Below, piece after piece: positions 33,405-41,161 of a stretch of 51,255 nucleotides of DNA. The notes under the pieces were generated by a model. The model made no database searches, had not been told where the DNA came from, and was given only the letters and a program-made list of their open reading frames with translations. The position numbers were made by a program, and so were the translations under genes. Numbering within the stretch: the first letter of the stretch is position 1; every line of letters starts with the position of its first letter. The DNA lies in contig CAZWUK010000005.1 of assembly GCA_964636685.1 (NCBI GenBank), forward strand, positions 1-51,255, read 5' to 3'. This DNA is from CAZWUK01 sp964636685 (lineage in GTDB: Bacteria; Bacillota; Clostridia; Christensenellales; CAG-138).

Positions 33405-35237
33405 ATGGCAGGACGTAAACGCAGATTTCGTGTACAACCCAGGTTTTTTCTGCTCATTATGATCGCGGTGGGGGTACTGGTCGGCGTTGTACTTGTCATG
33501 AACAAGCTGGGCGAAGACGGCGATACAGCCGCCTTGCCGTCCAATATGCCGACGGCAACGCCAAGCGCGACCGCGACTCCGCACCCGGCGCTGCCGGACG
33601 GGGTAACAGTCGTGCGTGGCGAGAGCGCTAATCCGTCCAATCTCGGCTTTTCCTCCGAGATCCGGATTGGGGGAAACAATGTGGATACCTATTCGCGTAC
33701 CGACGCCATATCCTTTGGGCGGGACGGCGAGTATTCCACGTTGCCCGGCATTACGACCTTTGGCGGAAATAACTATCGCAATCGATTTACGTATGGCACA
33801 GCCGTACTCAGCCAGAAACGCTTGAACAAAAGCTGGGAGTTTGCGGTGGGAGCGATCGGAAATTGGACGGGTACCGGTTGGACGGGACAGCCCCTAATCG
33901 TCGAGTGGCCGGCGGAGGTTCGCGCGGTGCTGGGGATCAAGGATAATTTTAAGACGGCGGAATCGTTTATCGAAGTCATCTATCCGTGCATGGACGGAAA
34001 TATCTATTTTTTCGATTTGGAATCCGGTACGCAGTCCCGGGATCCGATCGCCACGGGCGTCGTACTCAAAGGAACCGCCTGTATCGATCCGCGCGGTTAT
34101 CCGATTCTGTACTGCGGTCAGGGAATTGCAGTAACCGATCCGGAAAGCAAAATGGACAAGGCTTATATCCGCGTTTTTTCACTGATAACCAATCAGGAAA
34201 TTGCGAAGTTCGGCGGCTACGATTACTTTTCCACACGGAAATGGCAGGCATATGACGGCAGTCCGATGATCGTCAATGATACGATCGTATACGGCGGTGA
34301 AAACGGCGTGCTGTATTCTACCAAGCTGAACACGGCGTTTGACGCGGCGGCTGGCACCGTCGCCATCTCGCCGAACGAGTTGGTCAAATATCGCTATAAC
34401 GCCAGCGGCTATTCCAAGGACGACGCACAAGGCGCACGCTGGTATGGCACGGAAAGCTCTGTGGCAGCGTTTCGAAACTTTGCTTTTTTCACAGATAATG
34501 GCGGTCGCTTACAATGCGTGGATCTCAACACCCTGCAACTCAAGTATGCGGTCGATGTTGGAAACAGCGCCGATGCAACAGTTGTGCTGGAGGAGAGCTA
34601 CGACGATAACACCGTTTATCTGTATACGGCGAGTCAGGCCACGATGAGCGACGCTGGAATGGGCGACGGTTATGGCTACAGCTATATGAAGAAGATCAAC
34701 GGTATGACCGGCGCCGTTGTTTGGGAAAAGAAGTGGATTTGTTCCACAGGCGATGCGGGCGGCAGCGGCGGCGTGGTCGCAACGCCGCATGTTGGCTCTG
34801 GGTTTATTAGCAATTTGGTCATCTACTCCATGACGTTGGCTTCACGGTCGCAAAACGAGAGCGCTTCTCCTTCGACGACGCCCGAAGCGACAGAGCAGCC
34901 CTCCACCGCGCAGGCGTCCACGTCGTTTGGCGGAAGGATTGTTGCTTACGACAAAACAAGCGGCGAGATTGCATGGACGGTAGAACAGACCGACGACTAC
35001 TGGTCGTCACCGGTCGTCGTATATGACGAGCAGGGAAGGGGATACCTGATTCAGTGCGATCGCGGCGGTTATGTGAAGCTGTACGACGCGGCCACCGGCA
35101 CGGAGCTGTACTCGATAGATCTCGGCTCGCGCATTGATTCCACACCGGCGGTGTTTAACGGCTACCTTGTGGTTGGTACCAGAGGCAAGGGCGGAAGCGG
35201 GGAGTCCGCAAAGATCGTTTGCCTAAAGCTGACATAA
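33405..35237 (+). CDS. Membrane-anchored PQQ-like beta-propeller protein, copy 2
   Basis: A paralogue of the preceding gene, 610 residues, with the same plan: basic N terminus (AGRKRRFRVQPRFF), one membrane helix, short TPSATATPHP linker, then the propeller. Shared landmarks include TFGGNNYRNRFTYGTA (copy 1: TFRGNNFREGAAYGTA) and GTGWTGQPLIVEWP (GSGWVGQPLIVCWP). Divergence is high, so the duplication is old. A Ser/Thr-rich insert (about residues 480-510) is particular to this copy. AGGGG precedes the ATG at 33405. Function unknown. Confidence 0.75.
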   Translation: MAGRKRRFRVQPRFFLLIMIAVGVLVGVVLVMNKLGEDGDTAALPSNMPTATPSATATPHPALPDGVTVVRGESANPSNLGFSSEIRIGGNNVDTYSRTDAISFGRDGEYSTLPGITTFGGNNYRNRFTYGTAVLSQKRLNKSWEFAVGAIGNWTGTGWTGQPLIVEWPAEVRAVLGIKDNFKTAESFIEVIYPCMDGNIYFFDLESGTQSRDPIATGVVLKGTACIDPRGYPILYCGQGIAVTDPESKMDKAYIRVFSLITNQEIAKFGGYDYFSTRKWQAYDGSPMIVNDTIVYGGENGVLYSTKLNTAFDAAAGTVAISPNELVKYRYNASGYSKDDAQGARWYGTESSVAAFRNFAFFTDNGGRLQCVDLNTLQLKYAVDVGNSADATVVLEESYDDNTVYLYTASQATMSDAGMGDGYGYSYMKKINGMTGAVVWEKKWICSTGDAGGSGGVVATPHVGSGFISNLVIYSMTLASRSQNESASPSTTPEATEQPSTAQASTSFGGRIVAYDKTSGEIAWTVEQTDDYWSSPVVVYDEQGRGYLIQCDRGGYVKLYDAATGTELYSIDLGSRIDSTPAVFNGYLVVGTRGKGGSGESAKIVCLKLT

Positions 35238-35272
35238 AGAATGATCGTGGACGGCGCAGGGGATTCTTGAAC

Positions 35273-35306
35273 AAAAAAACAACGGCGAGGAGCATTCCCC
35301 GCCGTT
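35273..35306 (-). terminator. Intrinsic terminator of the homocysteine methyltransferase gene
   Basis: On the minus strand, AACGGCGGGGA, a four-base loop and TCCTCGCCGTT (11 pairs, one G-U), followed by G and seven T residues. Confidence 0.85.
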
Positions 35307-35326
35307 TGAGTATGATGCGATATGCG

Positions 35327-36211
35327 TCAGCGACGCTGCGCGTTGTGCGCGCGGACGCACTCTGACAGCCGCGCGATATGCGCCGGCGTCGTACCGCAGC
35401 ACCCGCCTACAAACCGGACGCCTGCCGAAAGGAGCGTGTCCATTGCAGCGGCGAACGCTTCCGGCGTTACGTCATACACGATCTTGCCGTCCGCCAGACG
35501 TGGCAGACCGGCGTTTGGCATCATGAGAAGCGGCGTATGCGATGTGCGCAGGAATTCCGGCAGCAACTCGAGAAGCTGTGTCGGACCGAGTCCGCAGTTT
35601 GCACCAATCGCGTCAACTCCGAGCGCTTCCAGCCGATGCACAGCGTCTTCGATGGTTGTGCCCATCATGGTTCGACCGCTTTTTTCAAAAGAGAGCGAGG
35701 CAAGCACCGGCAGATTGGCGCAGCGCCTGGCGGCGGTGACGGCCGCGCCGATCTCGGAAGGATCGCTCATGGTTTCAATCAGGATACAGTCCGCTCCGGC
35801 ACGTGCCGCCGCTTCGATTGGCTCTGTAAACAGCGCGACAGCCTCATCGAAGGAAATGTCGCCGTATGGCGCGAGAAACGCTCCCAGAGGGCCTACGTCA
35901 AGCGCAGTGTAGACAGGGTGATCCGCTTGCGATGCCGCCTGCTTTGCAAGTGCGATTCCGAAAGAAACCGCCTCCGTGACCGTGTGTTCTGCACGTTTCA
36001 TGCGGACGCCGTTTGCGCCAAAGGTATTGGCCAGCAATAGGTTTGCACCGGCATCCCGATAGGCGCGGTGAATTTCAGATACCTTTTCCGGCTGCTCGAG
36101 GTTCCAATCTTCAGGCGAAACGCCGGCGGGCAGTCCGCTACTTTGGAGCATCGTACCCATAGCGCCGTCCATGCAGACGGTATTGTTGCAAAAATATGAA
36201 CGAAAGTCCAT
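35327..36211 (-). CDS. Homocysteine S-methyltransferase domain protein
   Basis: A 294-residue stand-alone homocysteine-binding (Hcy) domain, like the first domain of cobalamin-dependent MetH. Zinc cysteines are present in GANCGLGP and GGCCGTTPAH; VCMDGAMGTMLQ and LLANTFGANG are family motifs. The ATG at 36211 follows AGAGGTGAT. Partners carrying the methyltetrahydrofolate and B12 domains are not in the window, so it may work in a split methionine synthase or with another methyl donor. It has its own promoter and terminator. Confidence 0.88.
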   Translation of the reverse strand: MDFRSYFCNNTVCMDGAMGTMLQSSGLPAGVSPEDWNLEQPEKVSEIHRAYRDAGANLLLANTFGANGVRMKRAEHTVTEAVSFGIALAKQAASQADHPVYTALDVGPLGAFLAPYGDISFDEAVALFTEPIEAAARAGADCILIETMSDPSEIGAAVTAARRCANLPVLASLSFEKSGRTMMGTTIEDAVHRLEALGVDAIGANCGLGPTQLLELLPEFLRTSHTPLLMMPNAGLPRLADGKIVYDVTPEAFAAAMDTLLSAGVRFVGGCCGTTPAHIARLSECVRAHNAQRR

Positions 36212-36243
36212 AGGGTCATCACCTCTCATGTTCAGTGCTTTTT

Positions 36244-36272
36244 ATCATAGCATCGGACGAAAGTATTTTCAA
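36244..36272 (-). promoter_or_regulatory. Sigma-A promoter of the homocysteine methyltransferase gene
   Basis: On the minus strand, TTGAAA (36267-36272), 17 bases and TATGAT (36244-36249). Both hexamers are the same as in the OLE RNA promoter. Confidence 0.8.
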
Positions 36273-36293
36273 TGGAAACGAAAAGGAGATAGT

Positions 36294-37115
36294 ATGGAAG
36301 CATTTTGGGATAAACTGAAAAACAATTACGCGGATACGATCATCAGCGGCAGTATACGACTTGTGCTGGCAATCATCGTTTTGCTTGTAGGATTCTATTT
36401 GACACGCAAGCTGGTCAATGCGCTGCGAAGCGGTCGGATTGCGCAAAAGGTTTCCGTGGAGGCGCGCTCGTTCCTTTCCAGCTTTATTGGCATCGGGCTG
36501 AAATCCCTGCTGATTGTCAGCGCGTGCGCGATCATGGGCGTTCCCATGGCGTCTATCGTCGCATTGATCGGTACGGTTGGCGTAGCGATCGGTCTTGCCC
36601 TGCAGGGAAGTCTCTCAAATCTTGCGGGCGGTATTGTGATTATGGTGTTTCGACCGTTTCGCATCGATGATTGTGTGACGATTGATACCTATTCCGGCAC
36701 GGTCAAGGATATCAGCATTTTCTTTACCACACTGCGTACCGCCGATAACCGCTCGGTGGTGATTCCGAACGGGCAGATCAGCAACAAACTGATTCTGAAC
36801 GCGACCACAGAACCACAGCGCCGCATCGACTTGACCTTTTCCGCTTCTTACAGTGCGGATGTGGATTTTGTAATGCAGACGCTTGAGGAGGTCGGACGTG
36901 CGACGCCGGGGGTGCTGCCCGATCCTGCACCTTTGGCAAGCGTCGCTGCGCACAATACCAGCAGTATCGATTACAATCTGTTTTGCTGGTGCGATACAAA
37001 AGCGTATTTGCAGACCAGCTTTGATTTAAAGGCGGCGGTCAAGCGCGCGTTTGACGCAAAGGGGATCGAGATACCGTATCCGCAGTTGGACGTGCATCTG
37101 AACAGCGAGAGATAA
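36294..37115 (+). CDS. Small-conductance mechanosensitive channel (MscS)
   Basis: A 273-residue inner-membrane channel that opens under tension to release solutes. Three N-terminal helices are followed by the pore helix GTVGVAIGLALQGSLSNLAGG, VFRPFRIDD and a cytoplasmic cage domain with VVIPNGQISNKLILN. AAGGAG precedes the ATG at 36294. It is divergent from the methyltransferase gene. Confidence 0.93.
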   Translation: MEAFWDKLKNNYADTIISGSIRLVLAIIVLLVGFYLTRKLVNALRSGRIAQKVSVEARSFLSSFIGIGLKSLLIVSACAIMGVPMASIVALIGTVGVAIGLALQGSLSNLAGGIVIMVFRPFRIDDCVTIDTYSGTVKDISIFFTTLRTADNRSVVIPNGQISNKLILNATTEPQRRIDLTFSASYSADVDFVMQTLEEVGRATPGVLPDPAPLASVAAHNTSSIDYNLFCWCDTKAYLQTSFDLKAAVKRAFDAKGIEIPYPQLDVHLNSER

Positions 37116-37124
37116 TGGGATAAG

Positions 37125-37155
37125 AATAGCATGCGACAAAGCGACGCATGCTATT
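37125..37155 (+). terminator. Hairpin between mscS and the DUF421 gene
   Basis: AATAGCATGCG and CGCATGCTATT form eleven perfect pairs around a nine-base loop. Only three bases (TTC) separate it from the next start codon, and no Shine-Dalgarno sequence fits in between. Confidence 0.65.
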
Positions 37156-37158
37156 TTC

Positions 37159-37869
37159 ATGTGGTTGGATTTATTGCAGGTGGCATTGACGGCAACGCTT
37201 TCGCTGATATTGCTGTTTGTGCTCACAAAACTGATGGGGAACAAGCAAATATCGCAGCTGTCGATGTTTGATTACATCGTTGGGATCACGATCGGTTCCA
37301 TCGCGGCGGAGCTCGCGACAGAACTGGAAAATCCGCTCTATCCGGCGACGGCAGCACTGATCTACGCGCTGTGCGCCTTTGGCATCTCGGTGTTGACCAG
37401 TAAATCCATGGTCGCGCGCCGGCTGTTTACCGGTGTGCCGATCATATTGCTCGATGGCGGCGTGATCTATCGGGAAAACCTCAAACGGGCGCGCTTTGAT
37501 CTCGGCGATTTTCTGGCGCTGTGCCGGATCGCCGGTTTTTTTGATCCGTCGGAAATTCAGGTTGCCATTCTTGAGGAAAACGGTACGGTCAGCTTTTTGC
37601 CCAAATCTGAATTACGGCCGGTACAGCCCGGGGATATCGGCGTGTTCCCGCCAAAGTCGGAGATCGTCCCAACGATTATTGCTGACGGCGTGCTGCTGCG
37701 GGAAAACCTCGGCGCGGTGGGTCACAATGAAACGTGGCTTCGAAACGAATTGAAGTCATTGGGCTACACGTCGTACGATCAGGTGTTCCTAGCCTGCGTC
37801 TCAAAGGAGGATAAACTCAACGTTTACCCCATGACGCGAAAAGCTCCTAGAAACGATTCGTTCGCGTAA
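37159..37869 (+). CDS. DUF421 (YetF/YrbG family) membrane protein
   Basis: A 236-residue protein with three N-terminal membrane helices (about 5-24, 36-54 and 62-80) containing MFDYIVGITIGSIAAELATE, and a soluble C-terminal DUF421 domain with REDNL-like RENLKRARFDLGDFLALCR and VPTIIADGVLLRENL. YetF proteins in Bacillus are spore-associated; the molecular role is not settled. The ATG lies three bases after a perfect hairpin and has no visible ribosome site, so initiation may be unusual or weak. Confidence 0.85.
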   Translation: MWLDLLQVALTATLSLILLFVLTKLMGNKQISQLSMFDYIVGITIGSIAAELATELENPLYPATAALIYALCAFGISVLTSKSMVARRLFTGVPIILLDGGVIYRENLKRARFDLGDFLALCRIAGFFDPSEIQVAILEENGTVSFLPKSELRPVQPGDIGVFPPKSEIVPTIIADGVLLRENLGAVGHNETWLRNELKSLGYTSYDQVFLACVSKEDKLNVYPMTRKAPRNDSFA

Positions 37870-37899
37870 CGGTCAGGTGATTTATAAATTATAAGCCAA

Positions 37900-37943
37900 G
37901 ATAAAGCGGAGGCTGCATCCATTGGATGCAGCCTCTGCTTATC
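37900..37943. terminator. Long hairpin between converging DUF421 and gap genes
   Basis: A stem of about 20 pairs with one bulged A (GATAAAGCGGAGGCTGCATC pairing with its counterpart ending in TTATC), loop ATT. It lies between two converging genes and can serve both. Confidence 0.75.
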
Positions 37944-37959
37944 TCAGATCTTTACGATC

Positions 37960-38970
37960 TTATTTGTTGTCGACAGATGCCATGTAGGTGATGAGGTCGA
38001 GAACCTTATTGGAATAACCCCATTCGTTGTCGTACCAGGAAACGACCTTCACGAACGTATCGGTCAGGGCGATACCGGCTTTGGCGTCGAAGATGGAGGT
38101 GTGTGCATCACCGATGAAGTCGGAGGAGACCACCGGGTCTTCGGTGTAACCGAGGATACCCTTGAGTTCGCCTTCAGAAGCCTTCTTCATGGCTGCGCAG
38201 ATCTCGTCATACTTGGCGGGCTTTGCGAGGTTGACGGTCAGGTCGACCACGGAGCAGTCCAGCGTAGGAACGCGCATGGACATGCCGGTGAGCTTGCCGT
38301 TCAGGGCCGGGATGACCTTGCCAACGGCCTTTGCAGCGCCGGTGGAGGAAGGAATGATGTTGTAGGAAGCACCGCGGCCGCCGCGCCAATCCTTAGCGGA
38401 GACGCCGTCAACGGTCTTCTGGGTTGCGGTGATGGAGTGAACGGTGGTCATCAGACCTTCGGTGATGCCGAAGCAATCGTTCAGAACCTTTGCGACCGGC
38501 GCCAGGCAGTTGGTGGTGCAGGAAGCGTTGGATACGAACTTCATGTCGGAGGTGTACATATCCTGATTGACGCCCATGACGAACATCGGTGTGTCATCCT
38601 TGGAAGGAGCGGACATCACGACGTGCTTTGCGCCTGCGTCGATATGCCCCTGTGCCTTTTCCTTGGTCAGGAACAGACCGGTGGACTCAACCACGTAATC
38701 TGCGCCGACTTCGTTCCACTTCAGGTCAGCGGGGTTCTTTTCCGCGGTGACACGGATGGATTTGCCGTTGACGATCAGCGCGTTTTCGGTGTAATCCACC
38801 GTACCGTTGAAACGACCGTGAATGGTGTCATACTTGAGCATGTACGCCATATAATCCGGGGTAATCAGGTCGTTGATGCCGACGATCTCGATGCTGGGGT
38901 TCGCAACCGCAGCGCGAAATACGAGGCGGCCGATTCTGCCAAAGCCGTTGATGCCTACTTTGATTGCCAT
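37960..38970 (-). CDS. gap: Glyceraldehyde-3-phosphate dehydrogenase
   Basis: The glycolytic NAD-dependent dehydrogenase, 336 residues. The NAD site INGFGRIGRLVFRA opens the protein, the catalytic cysteine lies in SNASCTTNCLAPVAKVLND, and WYDNEWGYSNKV is near the C terminus. AAGGAGG precedes the start. It stands alone with its own promoter and no cggR or pgk next to it. fba lies 1.2 kb away, in the opposite direction. Confidence 0.98.
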   Translation of the reverse strand: MAIKVGINGFGRIGRLVFRAAVANPSIEIVGINDLITPDYMAYMLKYDTIHGRFNGTVDYTENALIVNGKSIRVTAEKNPADLKWNEVGADYVVESTGLFLTKEKAQGHIDAGAKHVVMSAPSKDDTPMFVMGVNQDMYTSDMKFVSNASCTTNCLAPVAKVLNDCFGITEGLMTTVHSITATQKTVDGVSAKDWRGGRGASYNIIPSSTGAAKAVGKVIPALNGKLTGMSMRVPTLDCSVVDLTVNLAKPAKYDEICAAMKKASEGELKGILGYTEDPVVSSDFIGDAHTSIFDAKAGIALTDTFVKVVSWYDNEWGYSNKVLDLITYMASVDNK

Positions 38971-39015
38971 AGTTATCTATATCCTCCTTGTTTGATATAT
39001 CTACAAATCTCTGGT

Positions 39016-39044
39016 ATTCTACATCATTTTGTCAGGTGTTGCAA
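39016..39044 (-). promoter_or_regulatory. Sigma-A promoter of gap with inverted repeat over the -35
   Basis: On the minus strand, TTGCAA (39039-39044), 17 bases and TAGAAT (39016-39021). The inverted repeat TCAGGT-N6-ACCTGA (39032-39049) is centred on the -35 box and could be a repressor site. Confidence 0.7.
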
Positions 39045-39063
39045 CCTGAAAAATGGAAAGTGT

Positions 39064-39095
39064 GTCAAAATATATTATTATTGACGTATTTTGAC
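39064..39095. repeat. Inverted repeat GTCAAAATA / TATTTTGAC upstream of gap
   Basis: Two nine-base arms separated by 14 AT-rich bases. On the plus strand it is followed by GGTTTTTT, but no plus-strand gene leads into it. It could be a terminator for stray plus transcription or a regulator site for gap. Confidence 0.45.
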
Positions 39096-39101
39096 GGTTT
39101 T

Positions 39102-40040
39102 TTAGCTTTCTTCGTCCACGTGGATCCGTTCTGAAACGATATAGAGCGGGCGATCCAAAAGCTCTTCATACATTCTGCCCAAATACATGCCCTGCAATCC
39201 CATAAAGCAAAGCGTAATACCCTGCATCAGAAGAAGTCCGTCAACTGCCCACAGCCACGGTGCAACGCCGCAGGTGCAGGCGCATACGATCAGCGCGATC
39301 AAGCCGAAGCCGGAAAGCATAACGGTACCGATCCCCGCGCCGGTTGCCATGGTGAGCGGCTTGTCGGAAAAGCCCGTGATGCCGTCGCTGGCAAGCTTGA
39401 GCATTTTTTTGAGGGTATACTTTGTCTTGCCGGCGGCGCGCTCCTGACGTTCATATTCCAGCGGAACGGCCTCAAAACCCATCCATGCCGACATCCCGCG
39501 CAAAAAACGGCTGTGCTCGCGCATTTTGAGAAACTGGTCGGCAACCTTGCGGTCGATCAAACGGAAATCGCCGGTGTCGAGCGGGATCGGATATGCGCTC
39601 ATCCAGTCCAAAAGCCGGTAATACGCGGCGGCGGTCAGCTTTTTAAGAAACGTTTCGCCTTTTCGCTTCAGACGCTTGCCGTAAACGATATCGGCGCCCT
39701 GCTCCCAACGCTTGACCATCCCGGGGATAATTTCGGGTGGATCCTGCAAATCCACGTCGATAATGACCAGCGCATCGCCCTTTGCGTGATCCATGCCACA
39801 GGTCACGGCGAGCTGATGCCCGAAGTTTCTGGAGAAGGAGAGAACTTTGACCTCCGGCTTGTCCTTGGCGATTTTTTTGAGGATGGACAAGGTATCGTCG
39901 CGGCTGCCGTCATTGACATAGATGATCTCATACGGATAGCCGGTGCTCTTCATCGCGGCGTCCATGCGGGCATAGGAAGTCTCCAGAACGTCCTCTTCAT
40001 AATACACGGGAATAATGAGCGAAAGCATCTTTTCAGCCAT
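39102..40040 (-). CDS. Family 2 glycosyltransferase, DPM1/GtrB-like
   Basis: A 312-residue membrane-bound glycosyltransferase. The GT-A domain (residues 1-230) shows SLIIPVYYEEDVL, YVNDGSRDDTL, SFSRNFGHQLA and the DVDLQDPPE metal site; two membrane helices follow at about 235-265 and 270-295. Such proteins load a sugar on undecaprenyl phosphate for wall or surface glycan changes. The ATG at 40040 follows GGAGGA. The promoter lies back to back with that of fba. Confidence 0.92.
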   Translation of the reverse strand: MAEKMLSLIIPVYYEEDVLETSYARMDAAMKSTGYPYEIIYVNDGSRDDTLSILKKIAKDKPEVKVLSFSRNFGHQLAVTCGMDHAKGDALVIIDVDLQDPPEIIPGMVKRWEQGADIVYGKRLKRKGETFLKKLTAAAYYRLLDWMSAYPIPLDTGDFRLIDRKVADQFLKMREHSRFLRGMSAWMGFEAVPLEYERQERAAGKTKYTLKKMLKLASDGITGFSDKPLTMATGAGIGTVMLSGFGLIALIVCACTCGVAPWLWAVDGLLLMQGITLCFMGLQGMYLGRMYEELLDRPLYIVSERIHVDEES

Positions 40041-40066
40041 AATGTTCCTCCGCAAGCTTTTTCCAT

Positions 40067-40095
40067 ATTATATCCGAATCTATGGCAGTTTGCAA
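40067..40095 (-). promoter_or_regulatory. Sigma-A promoter of the glycosyltransferase gene
   Basis: On the minus strand, TTGCAA (40090-40095), 17 bases and TATAAT (40067-40072). Confidence 0.75.
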
Positions 40096-40102
40096 TTTTT
40101 CG

Positions 40103-40130
40103 TTGCATTTCGCGGATTATGCGATATAAT
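40103..40130 (+). promoter_or_regulatory. Sigma-A promoter of fba
   Basis: TTGCAT (40103-40108), 16 bases, TATAAT (40125-40130). The -35 lies inside a 15-base sequence (40098-40112) that recurs upstream of groES. Confidence 0.7.
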
Positions 40131-40164
40131 AACAGCGAAAAAACATCCAAAGGAGAATAAACAT

Positions 40165-41106
40165 ATGCCTATCGTAACAAGCAAAAAGATGTTTGAAGAC
40201 GCATATAAGGGCGGTTATGCCATCGGCGCTTTCAATGTGAACAACATGGAAATCATCCAGGGTATCACAGAGGCTGCAAAAGGACTGAGCGCACCCCTGA
40301 TCCTGCAGGTCAGCGCAGGCGCCCGCAAATATGCAAATCATACGTATCTGATGAAGCTGATCGAAGCGGCTTGCATCGAAACAGATCTGCCGATTTGCGT
40401 GCATCTCGACCACGGCGATACGTTTGAGCTGTGAAAGAGCTGCATCGACGGCGGATTTTCTTCCGTTATGATCGACGGTTCCCATCATTCCTACGAAGAT
40501 AACGTAAAGCTCACGCGTCAGGTCGTCGAATATGCACATGACCACGGCGTGGTCGTAGAGGGCGAGCTGGGCCGTCTGGCCGGTATCGAGGATGCGGTCA
40601 ACGTTTCCGCCGCGGACGCGTCCTATACCGATCCGGATCAGGTGCAGGATTTCGTGACCCGCACGGGCGTTGATTCTCTGGCAATTGCCATCGGCACCAG
40701 CCATGGCGCATACAAGTTCAAGCCGGGCACCAAGCCGCAGCTTCGCTTTGACATCCTCGAAGAAGTTGAAAAGCGTTTGCCGGGCTACCCGATCGTTCTG
40801 CACGGCGCATCCAGCGTTATCCCGGAATTTGTTGAAACCATCAACAAGTTCGGCGGAAAAATGCCGGACGCGATCGGTATTCCGGAAGACATGCTGCGCG
40901 AAGCCGCGAAGATGGCCGTTTGCAAGATCAACATCGACAGCGACCTGCGTCTTGCAATGACCGCTTCCATCCGTGAGCATTTTGCGGAATTCCCGGCGGA
41001 TTTCGATCCCCGTCAGTACCTCAAGCCCGCTCGTGAAGCCATCAAGAAGATGGTCGAGCACAAGATCACCGACGTCTTAGGCTGCAACGGCGCCGCAAAC
41101 CTCTAA
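40165..41106 (+). CDS. fba: Class II fructose-bisphosphate aldolase with in-frame TGA (candidate selenocysteine)
   Basis: A zinc aldolase that splits fructose 1,6-bisphosphate. The frame runs from the ATG at 40165 (AAAGGAG upstream) to TAA at 41106, 313 codons, interrupted only by TGA at 40432-40434, codon 90. Both sides are excellent aldolase: catalytic and zinc residues D82/H83 in HLDHGD, VVEGELG, GTSHGAYK and VLHGASS. At codon 90 relatives have a conserved Cys (type FE-x-C-K), so the TGA may encode selenocysteine, giving a U-K-S-C motif. A point mutation or base error is the alternative. There is no frame change and no other damage. Confidence 0.9.
40448..40466 (+). other. Possible SECIS-like hairpin after the fba TGA
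   Basis: ACGG (40448-40451) pairs with CCGT (40463-40466) around an eleven-base loop starting CGG. The loop begins about 17 bases after the TGA and has a G in its first two positions, both within the published range for bacterial SECIS elements. The stem is short, and an alternative stem (CGGA/TCCG) with a loop lacking G is also possible, so support is weak. Confidence 0.3.
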
Positions 41107-41118
41107 AACCGGCATTTG

Positions 41119-41159
41119 ACCTCCTGCCCCGACATAGTGTTAGGACAGGAGGTTTTTTT
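41119..41159 (+). terminator. Intrinsic terminator of fba, containing the next gene's ribosome site
   Basis: ACCTCCTG (41119-41126) pairs with CAGGAGGT (41146-41153), followed by seven T residues. The 3' arm includes the AGGAGG that is the only ribosome site for the gene starting at 41162. Confidence 0.85.
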
Positions 41160-41161
41160 GT

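Noticed and set aside
38101..39084. A 327-codon plus-strand open frame over gap
   Set aside because: Antisense to a textbook glyceraldehyde-3-phosphate dehydrogenase; the frame is open because of strong codon bias in gap.
40165..40434. Reading fba as two genes or a pseudogene
   Set aside because: The parts are in the same frame, no residue is missing between them, and the second half has no start codon with a ribosome site. One TGA at a known Cys position fits recoding or a single-base error better.
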